In this document: piece after piece, positions 1 to 6,270 of the stretch
How the letters are laid out: every line of letters starts with the position of its first letter
Position numbering within the stretch: the stretch's first letter is position 1
From: Bacillus sp. AFS037270
GTDB taxonomy: Bacteria > Bacillota > Bacilli > Bacillales_B > DSM-18226
Direction: 5' to 3'
DNA: 12,542 nucleotides
NCBI RefSeq assembly: GCF_002585305.1
Contig: NZ_NUNF01000005.1
Span: 1 to 12,542 of the forward strand
Program-made: the position numbers and the translations under genes
The notes under the pieces: generated by a model
Told to the model about the DNA's origin: nothing
Database searches by the model: none
The model's input: the letters and a program-made list of their open reading frames with translations, nothing else

Positions 1-480
1 TGCCTTCGGACAGGACATTACTGTTTTTGCCTTTCTCCTGTCTGAAGGTGACCCGCATTCAGACAAGACTACTATTTTTTGCCCTCCCCTTGTCTGAAGG
101 TGACCTGCCTTCGGACAGGACATTATTTTTTTGCCTTTCCCATGTCTGAAGGTGACCCGCATTCAGACAAGACTACTATTTTTTGCCCTTCCCTTGTCTG
201 AAGGTGACCTGCCTTCGGACAGGAATACTATTTTTTAGCCTTCTCTTGTCTAAAGGTGACCTGTCTTCGGACAGGTCATTACTGTTTTTGCCTTTCCCCT
301 GTCCGAAGGTCAACTGCCTTCGGACAGGAATACTATTTTTTAGCCTCCCTTTGTCTGAAGGTGACCTGCCTTCGGACAGGAATACTATTTTTTGGCCTCC
401 CCCTGTCCTAAGGTGACCTACCTCCGGACAGGACTTTATTCTTTTACTTTCCCCATGTTCGAATGTAGACTACCTTAGGA
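1..480. repeat. Tandem array of about nine 52-bp hairpin units
   Basis: Units begin at 38, 90, 142, 194, 246, 299, 351 and 403, a period of 52 bp with one 53-bp step. A half unit at 1-37 shows that the array extends left of the window, and a decayed unit begins near 455. Each unit has a left arm like CCTGTCTGAAGG, a 7-nt loop like TGACCTG, a right arm like CCTTCGGACAGG, then a pyrimidine-rich spacer with a run of five to seven T and a C-rich end. On the + strand each unit therefore looks like an intrinsic terminator. Units at 38 and 142 share a variant right arm (CATTCAGACAAG), so the first part has a 104-bp higher-order repeat. The array lies beyond the 3' end of yumB and behind that gene's own terminator. 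No gene is seen here, and the function is unknown. Confidence 0.93.
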
Positions 481-501
481 TATCTCTGTATTATCATAGC
501 A

Positions 502-530
502 AAAAAGAACAGAGTTTCTCTGTCCTTTTT
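502..530 (-). terminator. Intrinsic terminator of yumB
   Basis: ACAGAG (509-514) pairs with CTCTGT (518-523) across a TTT loop. After one A/C mismatch the stem continues with AAAAAG pairing to CTTTTT. Read on the minus strand, the hairpin is followed by a T run, as expected about 50 bases past the yumB stop. It separates yumB from the tandem array. Confidence 0.8.
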
Positions 531-580
531 GTAAATATGATAGAAGCTACAACACCCGTCAAGGCATTCCGGCTCTCATA

Positions 581-1798
581 TTAAAATAGATTAAATTTAC
601 CTTTTTTCAATACCATACCTGCTCCGCCGATCATATAAAGGGCACGGTTATCGACTACTTTTTTCATAAAGGAAGCTTTTCCGCCGGTAATCTTTTTGCC
701 AAAAACCACACCGATCGCGTCATCTTCACCTAGTGAACATACGGTACCTTTATTATCGAACGTAAAGGTTTCTAGCTCAGACTTATCACGAACTAAAGCC
801 GCAATATTTTTCGCTACAACCTCACCCTGCTGCATCGCAATTTGTGCTGTTGGTGGGTATGGACGATTGATTTCTTCGTTAATAACAAGAGAGCTGTCAC
901 CAATAATGAAGACATTATCAAATCCAGGAACGCGTAAATCTGGCTGAACCTTAACACGGCCTCTCATTGCTTCAAAACCTGATTTTTCGATGACAGAGTT
1001 ACCACGTACACCTGCAGCCCAAACAACGGTTTCAGACTTAATTTCATATGGCTCAGCATCGCCTTTTGCTACAAGAATACCGCCAGGAACAGCCTCCTTA
1101 ATTGCTGTACCAATTAAAAACTCTACACCTTTACGCTCTAGGGTAGAAACAGCGTAATTTACTAGCTCCGGATCGAATCCTGGCAATACAGTCGGGGCTG
1201 CTTCCACACAATAAATTTTTACCTTGTGGAAATCCACATCATATTCATGGCACAGTTCTGGAATCCGGTTTGTTAACTCACCCAGGAATTCAATTCCTGT
1301 AAAACCAGCACCACCAACAACGATAGAAAGACGATTGTCGTTCTTTTCTTCTTCCATATTGTAAGTAGCAAATTGATACTCAATATGCTCACGTAATTGA
1401 CGTGCAGAATTGACGTTGGTAATTCCAAATGCATATTCCTTTAAACCCTTGATACCGAAAGTTTCCGGCTCACCGCCAAGGGCAATGACAAGGTAATCAT
1501 AATCAACTTCGCCTTTTTCTAAAATAACTTTCTTTTCATCTTTATTAATCTCTACAACGGTATCCTGAACGAAATCAACCTTACTGCGGTCGATGACATC
1601 ACGAATATCATAGCGGACCTTATCATGGTGAAGCGTACCAGCCGAGGCCTCATGTAACCATGTTGTTTCATAATGGTAGTCATTTTTATTTACTAACACA
1701 ATATCCGCTTCATTTACGCCGATTAACTTTTGCAAACGAACTGTTGTAAGAAGTCCGCCGTAACCTGCACCAAGAATCACAATTTTAGGCTTTCTCAA
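581..1798 (-). CDS. yumB: Type II NADH dehydrogenase-like flavoprotein (YumB)
   Basis: A 405-aa FAD-dependent pyridine nucleotide oxidoreductase of the NDH-2 family. Such enzymes pass electrons from NADH to menaquinone at the inner face of the membrane without pumping protons. The N-terminal FAD-binding GAGYGG is at residues 10-15, the second dinucleotide fold (GGAGFTG, for NADH) at about 162-168, the FAD-contacting IIGD at about 298-301, and the quinone-site-like AQIAMQQG at about 318-325. The C-terminal part (residues about 380-405, ending KKGKFNLF) resembles the amphipathic membrane-binding tail of NDH-2. I chose the TTG at 1798 because AAGGTGG lies 11 bases upstream and the protein then begins [12 protein letters not shown] as in B. 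subtilis YumB. The in-frame GTG at 1813 overlaps that ribosome site. It is divergent from yumC and has two Rex/Fnr-like operators upstream. B. subtilis also has Ndh (YjlD), so the exact paralogue is less certain than the family. Confidence 0.9.
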   Translation of the reverse strand: MRKPKIVILGAGYGGLLTTVRLQKLIGVNEADIVLVNKNDYHYETTWLHEASAGTLHHDKVRYDIRDVIDRSKVDFVQDTVVEINKDEKKVILEKGEVDYDYLVIALGGEPETFGIKGLKEYAFGITNVNSARQLREHIEYQFATYNMEEEKNDNRLSIVVGGAGFTGIEFLGELTNRIPELCHEYDVDFHKVKIYCVEAAPTVLPGFDPELVNYAVSTLERKGVEFLIGTAIKEAVPGGILVAKGDAEPYEIKSETVVWAAGVRGNSVIEKSGFEAMRGRVKVQPDLRVPGFDNVFIIGDSSLVINEEINRPYPPTAQIAMQQGEVVAKNIAALVRDKSELETFTFDNKGTVCSLGEDDAIGVVFGKKITGGKASFMKKVVDNRALYMIGGAGMVLKKGKFNLF

Positions 1799-1875
1799 AG
1801 TGATCACTTCCACCTTTTATAGTATTTTTTGTATAAATGCCCTTTTTCTTATCTTCCACTGCTATGACCATTTTT

Positions 1876-1881
1876 ATTTTA
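1876..1881 (-). promoter_or_regulatory. Candidate -10 element of yumB
   Basis: On the minus strand this reads TAAAAT, five of six matches to the sigma-A -10. It predicts a start point near 1869 and a leader of about 70 bases. No good -35 hexamer precedes it. Instead, the operator-like palindrome at 1901-1918 is centred about 40 bp upstream of the start point, which would suit either an activator of the Fnr/CRP class or a repressor that blocks the -35 region. The sequence alone does not prove promoter activity. Confidence 0.35.
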
Positions 1882-1900
1882 TTTAGCTGAAAATTAATGT

Positions 1901-1918
1901 ATGTGAGATACTTCACGA
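1901..1918. promoter_or_regulatory. Rex/Fnr-like operator, copy 1 (proximal to yumB)
   Basis: On the minus strand this reads TCGTGAAGTATCTCACAT, an imperfect palindrome with GTGA-N6-TCAC. From memory, it matches 11 of the 14 fixed bases of the Rex operator (TTGTGAA-N4-TTCACAA) and 9 of 10 of the Bacillus Fnr box (TGTGA-N6-TCACA). A near-identical copy lies 35 bp away. Rex senses the NADH/NAD+ ratio and controls ndh in B. subtilis, so Rex would make biological sense here. Fnr cannot be excluded. Confidence 0.5.
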
Positions 1919-1935
1919 TACATAGCAAAAAAATT

Positions 1936-1953
1936 ATGTGATGTAATTCACGA
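1936..1953. promoter_or_regulatory. Rex/Fnr-like operator, copy 2 (distal)
   Basis: On the minus strand this reads TCGTGAATTACATCACAT. It shares the pattern TCGTGAA-N-TA-N2-TCACAT with copy 1, and their centres are 35 bp apart, a little over three helical turns. Keeping the same departures from both consensus sites suggests that one regulator binds both copies. Confidence 0.5.
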
Positions 1954-2218
1954 ATAGGAATAAAGAAAAAGAAATGACGATCAGTACATAGAAACGTGTG
2001 AGGCATTTTAAAGTAAAAGAATGAATAAGATGAATAGAGACTCATTCACATAACTGTACTTATTTTGTCACACAATCTTAACAATATATCCACAATACAT
2101 CTTATGCTAATTTCCCTCTATTTTCAAGCCATTTATAAAATATTTTAGCTGATTTTATTTATATAAAAAAATAATTTGTCTAAATGTTCACAATAATGGA
2201 TATGTGGATGATGTTATT

Positions 2219-2224
2219 TATAAT
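2219..2224 (+). promoter_or_regulatory. Weak candidate -10 element of yumC
   Basis: A perfect TATAAT lies about 43 bases before the chosen yumC start, predicting a leader of roughly 36 bases that includes the GGGGGG ribosome site. No convincing -35 is found 16-18 bp upstream, and in so AT-rich a stretch the match could be chance. Confidence 0.3.
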
Positions 2225-2266
2225 ATATAAGGAATGGAGTTTGTTATACTCGATGGGGGGATTCGG

Positions 2267-3265
2267 ATGCAAACGAATCAAAAAATTTTTGATATTACCA
2301 TTATTGGCGGCGGTCCTACAGGTCTATTTACTGCCTTTTATGGCGGTATGAGACAAGCATCAGTAAAAATCATTGAGAGCTTGCCGCAGCTTGGCGGCCA
2401 GTTGTCAGCCCTATATCCGGAAAAATATATTTATGATGTAGCAGGTTTCCCAAAAATTCGCGCTCAAGAATTAATAAATAATTTGAAAGTACAGATGGCA
2501 AAATTCGAACCAACAGTCGTACTAGAGCAGTCAGTTGAAAAGCTAGAAAAACAAGCAGATGGCGTCTTTAAAATAACAACTAATCAGGAAGTCCATTATA
2601 GCAAATCGGTCATTATTACGGCCGGTAACGGGGCATTCCAGCCTCGTCGTTTAGAGCTTGAAAGTGCAGGGCAATATGAAAAGAAAAACCTCTATTACTT
2701 TATTGAAGACTTACATCAGTTCTCAGGGCAAAAAGTGGTTGTATTTGGCGGCGGAGACTCTGCTGTCGACTGGGCGTTAATGCTTGAGCCTATTGCTGCA
2801 AAGGTAACAATTGTTCACCGCCGTGAAAAGTTTCGCGCCCATGAGCACAGTGTTGAGAACCTCTATAACTCAAAGGTTGAAGTAAAAACTCCTTATGTTC
2901 CTGCACAGTTAATCGGTGACACTAACGGAATTAAACAAGTTGTCCTAAAGACCGTAAACGGTGAAGAAACGGAAACCATTGATGTCGATTCGGTTATTTG
3001 TAATTACGGATTTGTTTCATCACTGGGTCCAATTAAGGAATGGGGACTTGAAATTGAAAAGAACTCCATTGTCGTAAACTCAAAAATGGAAACCAATATA
3101 CCAGGCATCTACGCAGCAGGAGATATTTGTACATATGCCGGAAAAACTAAACTAATTGCCTGTGGATTTGGCGAAGCACCAACTGCTGTCAATAACGCGA
3201 AATCCTACATTGATCCAAAAGCAAGAATTCAGCCGCTTCATAGTTCGTCCATGTTTAATAAATAA
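2267..3265 (+). CDS. yumC: Ferredoxin/flavodoxin--NADP(+) reductase, type 2 (YumC)
   Basis: A 332-aa homodimeric-type FAD enzyme with the thioredoxin-reductase fold. It moves electrons between NADPH and ferredoxin or flavodoxin in the cytosol. The FAD-binding GGGPTG is at residues 14-19, the NADP-binding GGGDSAVDW near 158-166 followed by a basic HRREKFR typical of NADPH binding, and AAGDICTY near 285-292. It lacks the CxxC of thioredoxin reductase, which puts it in the YumC class. The C-terminal extension ([13 protein letters not shown]) is as in B. subtilis YumC, also 332 aa. I chose the ATG at 2267 because a GGGGGG ribosome site lies 7 bases upstream. The earlier ATG at 2234 has a poorer site and would add 11 unrelated residues. 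Because it can feed electrons to Fe-S or flavodoxin-dependent enzymes, its place beside Fe-S carriers is meaningful. Confidence 0.95.
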   Translation: MQTNQKIFDITIIGGGPTGLFTAFYGGMRQASVKIIESLPQLGGQLSALYPEKYIYDVAGFPKIRAQELINNLKVQMAKFEPTVVLEQSVEKLEKQADGVFKITTNQEVHYSKSVIITAGNGAFQPRRLELESAGQYEKKNLYYFIEDLHQFSGQKVVVFGGGDSAVDWALMLEPIAAKVTIVHRREKFRAHEHSVENLYNSKVEVKTPYVPAQLIGDTNGIKQVVLKTVNGEETETIDVDSVICNYGFVSSLGPIKEWGLEIEKNSIVVNSKMETNIPGIYAAGDICTYAGKTKLIACGFGEAPTAVNNAKSYIDPKARIQPLHSSSMFNK

Positions 3266-3266
3266 G

Positions 3267-3294
3267 AAAAAGGCGTCGTAATAGGCGCCTTTTG
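3267..3294. terminator. Bidirectional terminator between yumC and yutM
   Basis: AAAAGGCG (3268-3275) pairs with CGCCTTTT (3286-3293) around a 10-nt loop. T-rich sequence follows on both strands, so it can end yumC (+) and yutM (-), whose stop codons lie within about 12 bases on either side. Confidence 0.8.
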
Positions 3295-3303
3295 TGCTGA
3301 ATT

Positions 3304-3669
3304 TTAGCATTCTTCTGGTGTACCAGCTGCAGTTGCAGTACGGAATGAAGAACCGCAGCCGCATGAAGCGATGGCGTTTGGATTATCAATCGTAAATCCG
3401 CCGCCCATCATTGATTCTTTATAGTCTATTTTTGTACCATTCAATATCGGGGCACTTTCTTTATCAACTAGAACAGTAATGCCATACTGTTCAAACTGAA
3501 GATCATCCTCATTTACTTCATGGTCAAAGCCCATTCCATAAGATAGGCCGCTGCATCCGCCGCCTTTTACACTAACACGTAAAAAGGCACCTTCCTCTTC
3601 ATTATGCTTCATCATCTCTTTTATGTGTAATGATGCCGCTTCAGTCAGGATTACCAATTCTTTACTCAT
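3304..3669 (-). CDS. yutM: A-type iron-sulfur carrier, HesB/IscA family (YutM/SufA-like)
   Basis: A 121-aa A-type carrier that is expected to receive Fe-S clusters from the SUF scaffold and pass them to client proteins. The three ligand cysteines of the family are present: Cys39 in GGGCSG and Cys103/Cys105 in SCGCGSSF. A further cysteine is the last residue (Cys121). The length equals the usual ErpA/SufA size. Two ATGs are adjacent. I prefer the second (3669) because AGGAGG then sits 7 bases upstream, against 4 for the ATG at 3672, and the protein begins MSKELV. It converges with yumC and has a good sigma-A promoter at 3703-3731. The family call is firm; the split between SufA and ErpA roles in Bacillus is not something the sequence decides. 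Confidence 0.93.
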   Translation of the reverse strand: MSKELVILTEAASLHIKEMMKHNEEEGAFLRVSVKGGGCSGLSYGMGFDHEVNEDDLQFEQYGITVLVDKESAPILNGTKIDYKESMMGGGFTIDNPNAIASCGCGSSFRTATAAGTPEEC

Positions 3670-3702
3670 CATAACTCCTCCTTCTCCGCCGGCTTTTAAA
3701 TT

Positions 3703-3731
3703 AGTATATACACTTATGATTCAAGTCTCAA
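3703..3731 (-). promoter_or_regulatory. Sigma-A promoter of yutM
   Basis: On the minus strand, TTGAGA (3726-3731) and TATACT (3703-3708) are separated by exactly 17 bp, each matching five of six consensus bases. The predicted start point near 3696 leaves a leader of about 27 bases with the AGGAGG ribosome site. This is the best housekeeping promoter in the window. Confidence 0.65.
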
Positions 3732-3770
3732 CTGAATAAAAGCACAATTTTTTAACTACCGCATTATATA

Positions 3771-3793
3771 AAAAGGAGCACAATTTGCTCCTT
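3771..3793 (-). terminator. Intrinsic terminator of yuzB
   Basis: AAGGAGCA (3773-3780) pairs with TGCTCCTT (3786-3793) over a 5-nt loop. On the minus strand, the hairpin is followed by TTTTTATATAA, a few bases past the yuzB stop. It separates yuzB from the yutM promoter. Confidence 0.75.
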
Positions 3794-3795
3794 CA

Positions 3796-4035
3796 TTAAA
3801 ACATTGGATTTTCTTCCAAGTATTGATAAATATTATCAACTAGATCCTCAGGAGTATCTCCTGTGACAACCTCTCCATTTACGAGTGCATATAGAGAGAG
3901 GGCACATTTTCCACAGTATCCTAGACATCCATATTCAATTGTATCCAGGTTCGGATCTCTTTGAAGTTTTTCAAGTGCCTTTTGAGCACCGTTTGCCAAG
4001 TTGCTAATGCAAAATTCAATGATTGGTTTAATCAA
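3796..4035 (-). CDS. yuzB: Small Cys-rich protein, DUF1450/UPF0349 (YuzB)
   Basis: A 79-aa conserved Firmicutes protein of unknown biochemical role, almost the same length as B. subtilis YuzB. Its most striking feature is the cysteine pattern Cys9, Cys37, Cys41 and Cys44 ([10 protein letters not shown]). Four cysteines in a protein this short, beside Fe-S carriers and a flavoprotein, suggest a cluster, a metal or a redox disulfide, but this is inference. The pattern is reminiscent of thioredoxin-like [2Fe-2S] ferredoxins without matching them exactly. I chose the TTG at 4035 because GGAGAGGTG lies 6 bases upstream and the product then begins MIKPIIEFC as in the family. Starting at the ATG at 4089 would add 18 unrelated residues. 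It is divergent from yutJ. Confidence 0.88.
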   Translation of the reverse strand: MIKPIIEFCISNLANGAQKALEKLQRDPNLDTIEYGCLGYCGKCALSLYALVNGEVVTGDTPEDLVDNIYQYLEENPMF

Positions 4036-4060
4036 TGTTTTCACCTCTCCACACCTACTT

Positions 4061-4089
4061 ATCCTACTCCATTTAAGCAAAATCGTCAA
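4061..4089 (-). promoter_or_regulatory. Candidate sigma-A promoter of yuzB
   Basis: On the minus strand, TTGACG (4084-4089) and TAGGAT (4061-4066) have a 17-bp spacer. The predicted start point is near 4054, giving a short leader of about 20 bases that just contains the ribosome site. A perfect TTGACA at 4111-4116 is an alternative -35 but lacks a good -10 partner. Confidence 0.4.
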
Positions 4090-4133
4090 TTACCACGTTC
4101 TTTATATACTTGTCAAGAATCAAATAAATAATG

Positions 4134-4162
4134 TTGTTATTTCGACACATTTTAGATATACT
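4134..4162 (+). promoter_or_regulatory. Candidate sigma-A promoter of yutJ
   Basis: TTGTTA (4134-4139) and TATACT (4157-4162) are separated by 17 bp, with start near 4169 and a leader of about 90 bases. A second pair, TTGACC (4215-4220) and GATAAA (4238-4243), also has a 17-bp spacer. Transcription from it would begin inside the yutJ ribosome site, so I favour the first. Confidence 0.4.
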
Positions 4163-4259
4163 CAATTGTGGTTATGCTAGATAATATTATTCTACTATTT
4201 TTTATTCGTTTTATTTGACCAAAGATACATAAAGCCTGATAAATAAAGGGGTAATAACC

Positions 4260-5327
4260 ATGAAAAACCTTGTGATTCTCGGTGGCGGCTATGGTGGAAT
4301 GAAAATTCTTAACGAACTTCTTCCCAACCATTTGCCTGAAGATGTTACCGTCACACTTATCGACCGTGTTCCGTATCATTGTTTAAAGACGGAATACTAC
4401 GCCTTAGCTGCCGGTACCATTTCTGATAAAGAAGTGCGGGTAGCTTTTCCTGAACACCCACGCTTGATGATTAAATATGGAGAGGTAACCGGAATTGATA
4501 CGAGCGAACATAAAGTGATCTTGAAGGATGCCGAACCAATTGAATATGATGACCTAGTGATTGGTCTTGGCTGTGAAGATAAGTATCACGATGTCCCGGG
4601 AGCGGAGGAATTTACTTATAGCATTCAATCGATTGGAAAAGCCCGGCTTACTTATTCTGTCTTAAATAACCTTGGCCCAGGTTCGGTGGTTGGAATTGTC
4701 GGTGCAGGACTAAGCGGTGTTGAATTAGCAAGTGAGCTCAGTGAAAGCCGTGAAGACCTTCAAATAAAATTGTTTGATAGAGGTAAACACATTTTATCTT
4801 CATTCCCCGAAAGATTAAGTAAATATGTTGAGAATTGGTTCATCCGGAATAATGTTGAGATTATTAACCAATCCAATATTACAAAAGTGGAAGAAGGACG
4901 CTTGTATAACCACGACGAGCCGATTGATTGTGACGTTATTGTTTGGACGGCTGGTATTCAAGCGAATCAGATCGTCCGCCAAATGGACGGAGAAAAAGAC
5001 CGCTTAGGAAGATTAATCGTGACACCTCACCATCACTTACCGAATGATGAACATGTGTTTATTGTCGGTGACTGTGCCAGTTCATCGCATGCCCCTAGTG
5101 CACAATTAGCTGAAGGACAGGCAGAACAGATTGTCGAAGTATTAAGAAAGCGCTGGAATGGTGAACCACTGCCTGCAGAATTCCCGCCTATTAAACTAAA
5201 AGGCGTCCTTGGCTCGCTTGGAAAAAAACAAGGCTTTGGGGTCATGGCGGACCGGGCTATCACAGGACGTGTCGCACGTATCTTAAAATCAGGAATTTTA
5301 TGGCTATATAAATTTCATAATGGGTAA
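4260..5327 (+). CDS. yutJ: NDH-2-like NAD(P)H dehydrogenase flavoprotein (YutJ)
   Basis: A 355-aa FAD-dependent pyridine nucleotide-disulfide oxidoreductase family member, the same length as B. subtilis YutJ. GGGYGG at residues 8-13 binds FAD, VGAGLSGVE at about 147-155 is the NAD(P)H site, and VFIVGD at about 266-271 is the second FAD-contact motif, followed by AQLAEGQAEQ at 281-290. No CxxC redox disulfide is present, so it is not a disulfide reductase, and NDH-2-like electron transfer is the best reading. It is about 50 aa shorter than YumB and ends LWLYKFHNG with only a short hydrophobic tail. The start is the ATG with AAAGGGG 8 bases upstream. The true electron acceptor is unknown. It is the second NDH-2-type enzyme within 5 kb, and it ends at a strong terminator shared with yuzD. 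Confidence 0.9.
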   Translation: MKNLVILGGGYGGMKILNELLPNHLPEDVTVTLIDRVPYHCLKTEYYALAAGTISDKEVRVAFPEHPRLMIKYGEVTGIDTSEHKVILKDAEPIEYDDLVIGLGCEDKYHDVPGAEEFTYSIQSIGKARLTYSVLNNLGPGSVVGIVGAGLSGVELASELSESREDLQIKLFDRGKHILSSFPERLSKYVENWFIRNNVEIINQSNITKVEEGRLYNHDEPIDCDVIVWTAGIQANQIVRQMDGEKDRLGRLIVTPHHHLPNDEHVFIVGDCASSSHAPSAQLAEGQAEQIVEVLRKRWNGEPLPAEFPPIKLKGVLGSLGKKQGFGVMADRAITGRVARILKSGILWLYKFHNG

Positions 5328-5331
5328 TAAG

Positions 5332-5363
5332 AAAGCATTCCAGGCTTAGTCTGGAATGCTTTT
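5332..5363. terminator. Bidirectional terminator between yutJ and yuzD
   Basis: A perfect 12-bp stem (5332-5343 with 5351-5362; arms AAAGCATTCCAG and CTGGAATGCTTT) has a 7-nt loop and T runs on both sides. It can end both convergent genes and touches the yuzD stop codon at 5363. Confidence 0.9.
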
Positions 5364-5692
5364 TATGGTTGTGCTATATATCCGTATTTTTCAAGTTCTG
5401 CAAAAATTGTTTTCAAGCGAGGATTCCCTTCGCCGACGATTTTCTCGTTAATGACGACAACGGGATAAAACAAATCCTCCTCAATTACCCGTGTGGCAAA
5501 AGTTGTTTTTTCGTTGTCACCAGATGGCTGAAAAATATCCACATAGGTCATCTTAAACGGCTGATTCGGAAACTTTCTGCTAATGGCGGCTTCCAGCCAT
5601 TCAAAGGTCTCTTTTGAAGATGGTAAATTCACACAGCTCGGGCATAAGGTCTCAGCACCATATAGAACAATTTCTACCTCATTTATTCCCAT
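5363..5692 (-). CDS. yuzD: Thioredoxin-fold protein, DUF1462 (YuzD)
   Basis: A 109-aa conserved protein of the YuzD family (B. subtilis 108 aa). Family members have a thioredoxin-like fold, and no enzymatic function is established to my knowledge. The sequence shows a CPSC motif (Cys17, Cys20) right after the first strand, and Pro77 (FYPVVVI) sits where thioredoxins carry their cis-proline. Both support a redox-active or metal-binding dithiol. I chose the ATG at 5692, giving MGINEVEIVLYGAE, because AGGA lies 9 bases upstream. The ATG at 5701 directly abuts that site. It is divergent from the Fe-S carrier yutI, with 150 bp between, and converges with yutJ. A role in thiol or Fe-S handling fits the context but is inferred. 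Confidence 0.88.
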   Translation of the reverse strand: MGINEVEIVLYGAETLCPSCVNLPSSKETFEWLEAAISRKFPNQPFKMTYVDIFQPSGDNEKTTFATRVIEEDLFYPVVVINEKIVGEGNPRLKTIFAELEKYGYIAQP

Positions 5693-5842
5693 CAAAATCA
5701 TTCCTGTCAGTTTTCTTTTATTTTAAACAAAAAGTAAGATAAAAACTAAAATAATGTTTTTTAATGTGTATTTTCCTAATTTCTGAGAATGGATTTTTAG
5801 CACCATTCACATTATAATATAATTAGGAAAGGAGTCGATCAT

Positions 5843-6082
5843 ATGGCAACAGAAACTGAAATTTTTGAGCAAGTTCAAGAAGTACTAGATAAATTACGTC
5901 CATTTCTTCTTCGTGATGGCGGAGATTGTGAATTAGTAGATGTAGAGGAAGGTATTGTAAAACTTCGTCTATTAGGTGCTTGCGGCAGCTGCCCTAGTTC
6001 TACCATTACACTAAAAGCCGGTATCGAAAGAGCCCTTCTTGAAGAAGTTCCTGGCATTGTAGAAGTTGAACAAGTATTCTAA
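5843..6082 (+). CDS. yutI: Nfu-type iron-sulfur cluster carrier (YutI)
   Basis: A 79-aa single-domain NifU C-terminal (Nfu) protein. It is expected to hold a labile [4Fe-4S] cluster across a dimer and hand it to apo-enzymes. The ligand pair Cys47-x2-Cys50 lies in GACGSCPSS, the family signature. A third cysteine, Cys29, lies in [11 protein letters not shown]. The length fits the short Firmicutes Nfu proteins with no A-type degenerate domain. The start ATG has AAAGGAG 8 bases upstream. Two overlapping TATAAT-like elements lie just before the ribosome site (5814-5824), without a clear -35. It is followed at once by a REP-like palindrome and then a terminator. Confidence 0.94.
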   Translation: MATETEIFEQVQEVLDKLRPFLLRDGGDCELVDVEEGIVKLRLLGACGSCPSSTITLKAGIERALLEEVPGIVEVEQVF

Positions 6083-6088
6083 ATATCA

Positions 6089-6208
6089 AAAGCGGAAGCG
6101 CCTTGAACAGGGGCGCAAGGCTACAGACGAGCCGGCGAGAAGGCTGCTCTTTAGCCTTCTTGACGGATTGGCTGTAGACCTCTGAGCCCCTAGGCGCTGG
6201 AGCTAGAT
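6089..6208 (+). repeat. REP-like palindromic element, complete copy 1
   Basis: About 120 bp with nested inverted repeats: AGCGCC (6097-6102) with GGCGCT (6193-6198), GGGGC (6110-6114) with GCCCC (6186-6190), CTACAG (6121-6126) with CTGTAG (6172-6177), and AGAAGGCT (6138-6145) with AGCCTTCT (6153-6160). The ends read AAAAGCGGAAGCGCCTTG and GGCGCTGGAGCTAGAT, and similar ends recur at 9115, 11271 and 12497. It begins 7 bases after the yutI stop. It is more GC-rich than its surroundings, has no coding capacity and no transposase nearby, and looks like a non-autonomous dispersed element. Confidence 0.85.
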
Positions 6209-6230
6209 GTTTCTAACTAAAAATAGAGAG

Positions 6231-6262
6231 AAAAGCGATTGCCAAGAGCGGCAGTCGCTTTT
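6231..6262. terminator. Bidirectional terminator between yutI and the hydroxyacid dehydrogenase
   Basis: AAAAGCGATTGCC (6231-6243) pairs with GGCAGTCGCTTTT (6250-6262) with a single wobble and a 6-nt loop, and T-rich sequence follows on both strands. It serves the convergent genes on either side. Confidence 0.88.
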
Positions 6263-6270
6263 CTTTATAT

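Larger units (their letters stand above)
1799..2266. other. Divergent yumB/yumC intergenic region, no gene
   Basis: This stretch of about 470 bp is very AT-rich and separates the divergent yumB and yumC. It holds the two operator-like palindromes at 1901-1918 and 1936-1953, a likely yumB promoter near 1876-1881 and a weak yumC promoter near 2219. Between 1954 and 2200 I see only scattered TTCACA and TGTCACACAA half-sites and no supported gene. An open frame that crosses part of it on the minus strand has no ribosome site and a low-complexity Phe/Tyr-rich product. Confidence 0.7.

Noticed and set aside
183..416. Open frame of 77 codons inside the tandem array, with a repetitive CLRTGILFFSL-type product
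   Set aside because: The unit is 52 bp (one 53), not a multiple of three, so the frame changes at every unit. There is no ribosome site, and the sequence is explained by hairpin arms.
1..480. CRISPR array
   Set aside because: The intervals between the conserved segments are not unique; all share the same T-run and C-rich sequence. Arm variation follows base pairing, and no cas gene is present in the window.
1785..2045. 86-codon open frame on the minus strand upstream of and overlapping yumB
   Set aside because: It overlaps the yumB start and the operators, has a low-complexity Phe/Tyr/Ile product typical of AT-rich DNA, and lacks a ribosome site.
4215..4243. TTGACC-17-GATAAA as the main yutJ promoter
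   Set aside because: Transcription would start within the AAAGGGG ribosome site, leaving no usable Shine-Dalgarno; the pair at 4134-4162 is more plausible.
4152..4379. 75-codon open frame on the minus strand across the yutJ start
   Set aside because: It is mostly antisense to yutJ and its promoter region, with no ribosome site or recognisable product.
5033..5263. Antisense open frames within yutJ, yutI, yutH, yumB and the dehydrogenase
   Set aside because: Each lies wholly inside a well-supported gene in another frame and has no ribosome site or family resemblance.
6089..6208. Structured riboswitch or T-box leader for a downstream gene
   Set aside because: The next gene downstream is on the opposite strand, the element follows a stop codon, and similar ends recur after three other genes, which fits a dispersed repeat.
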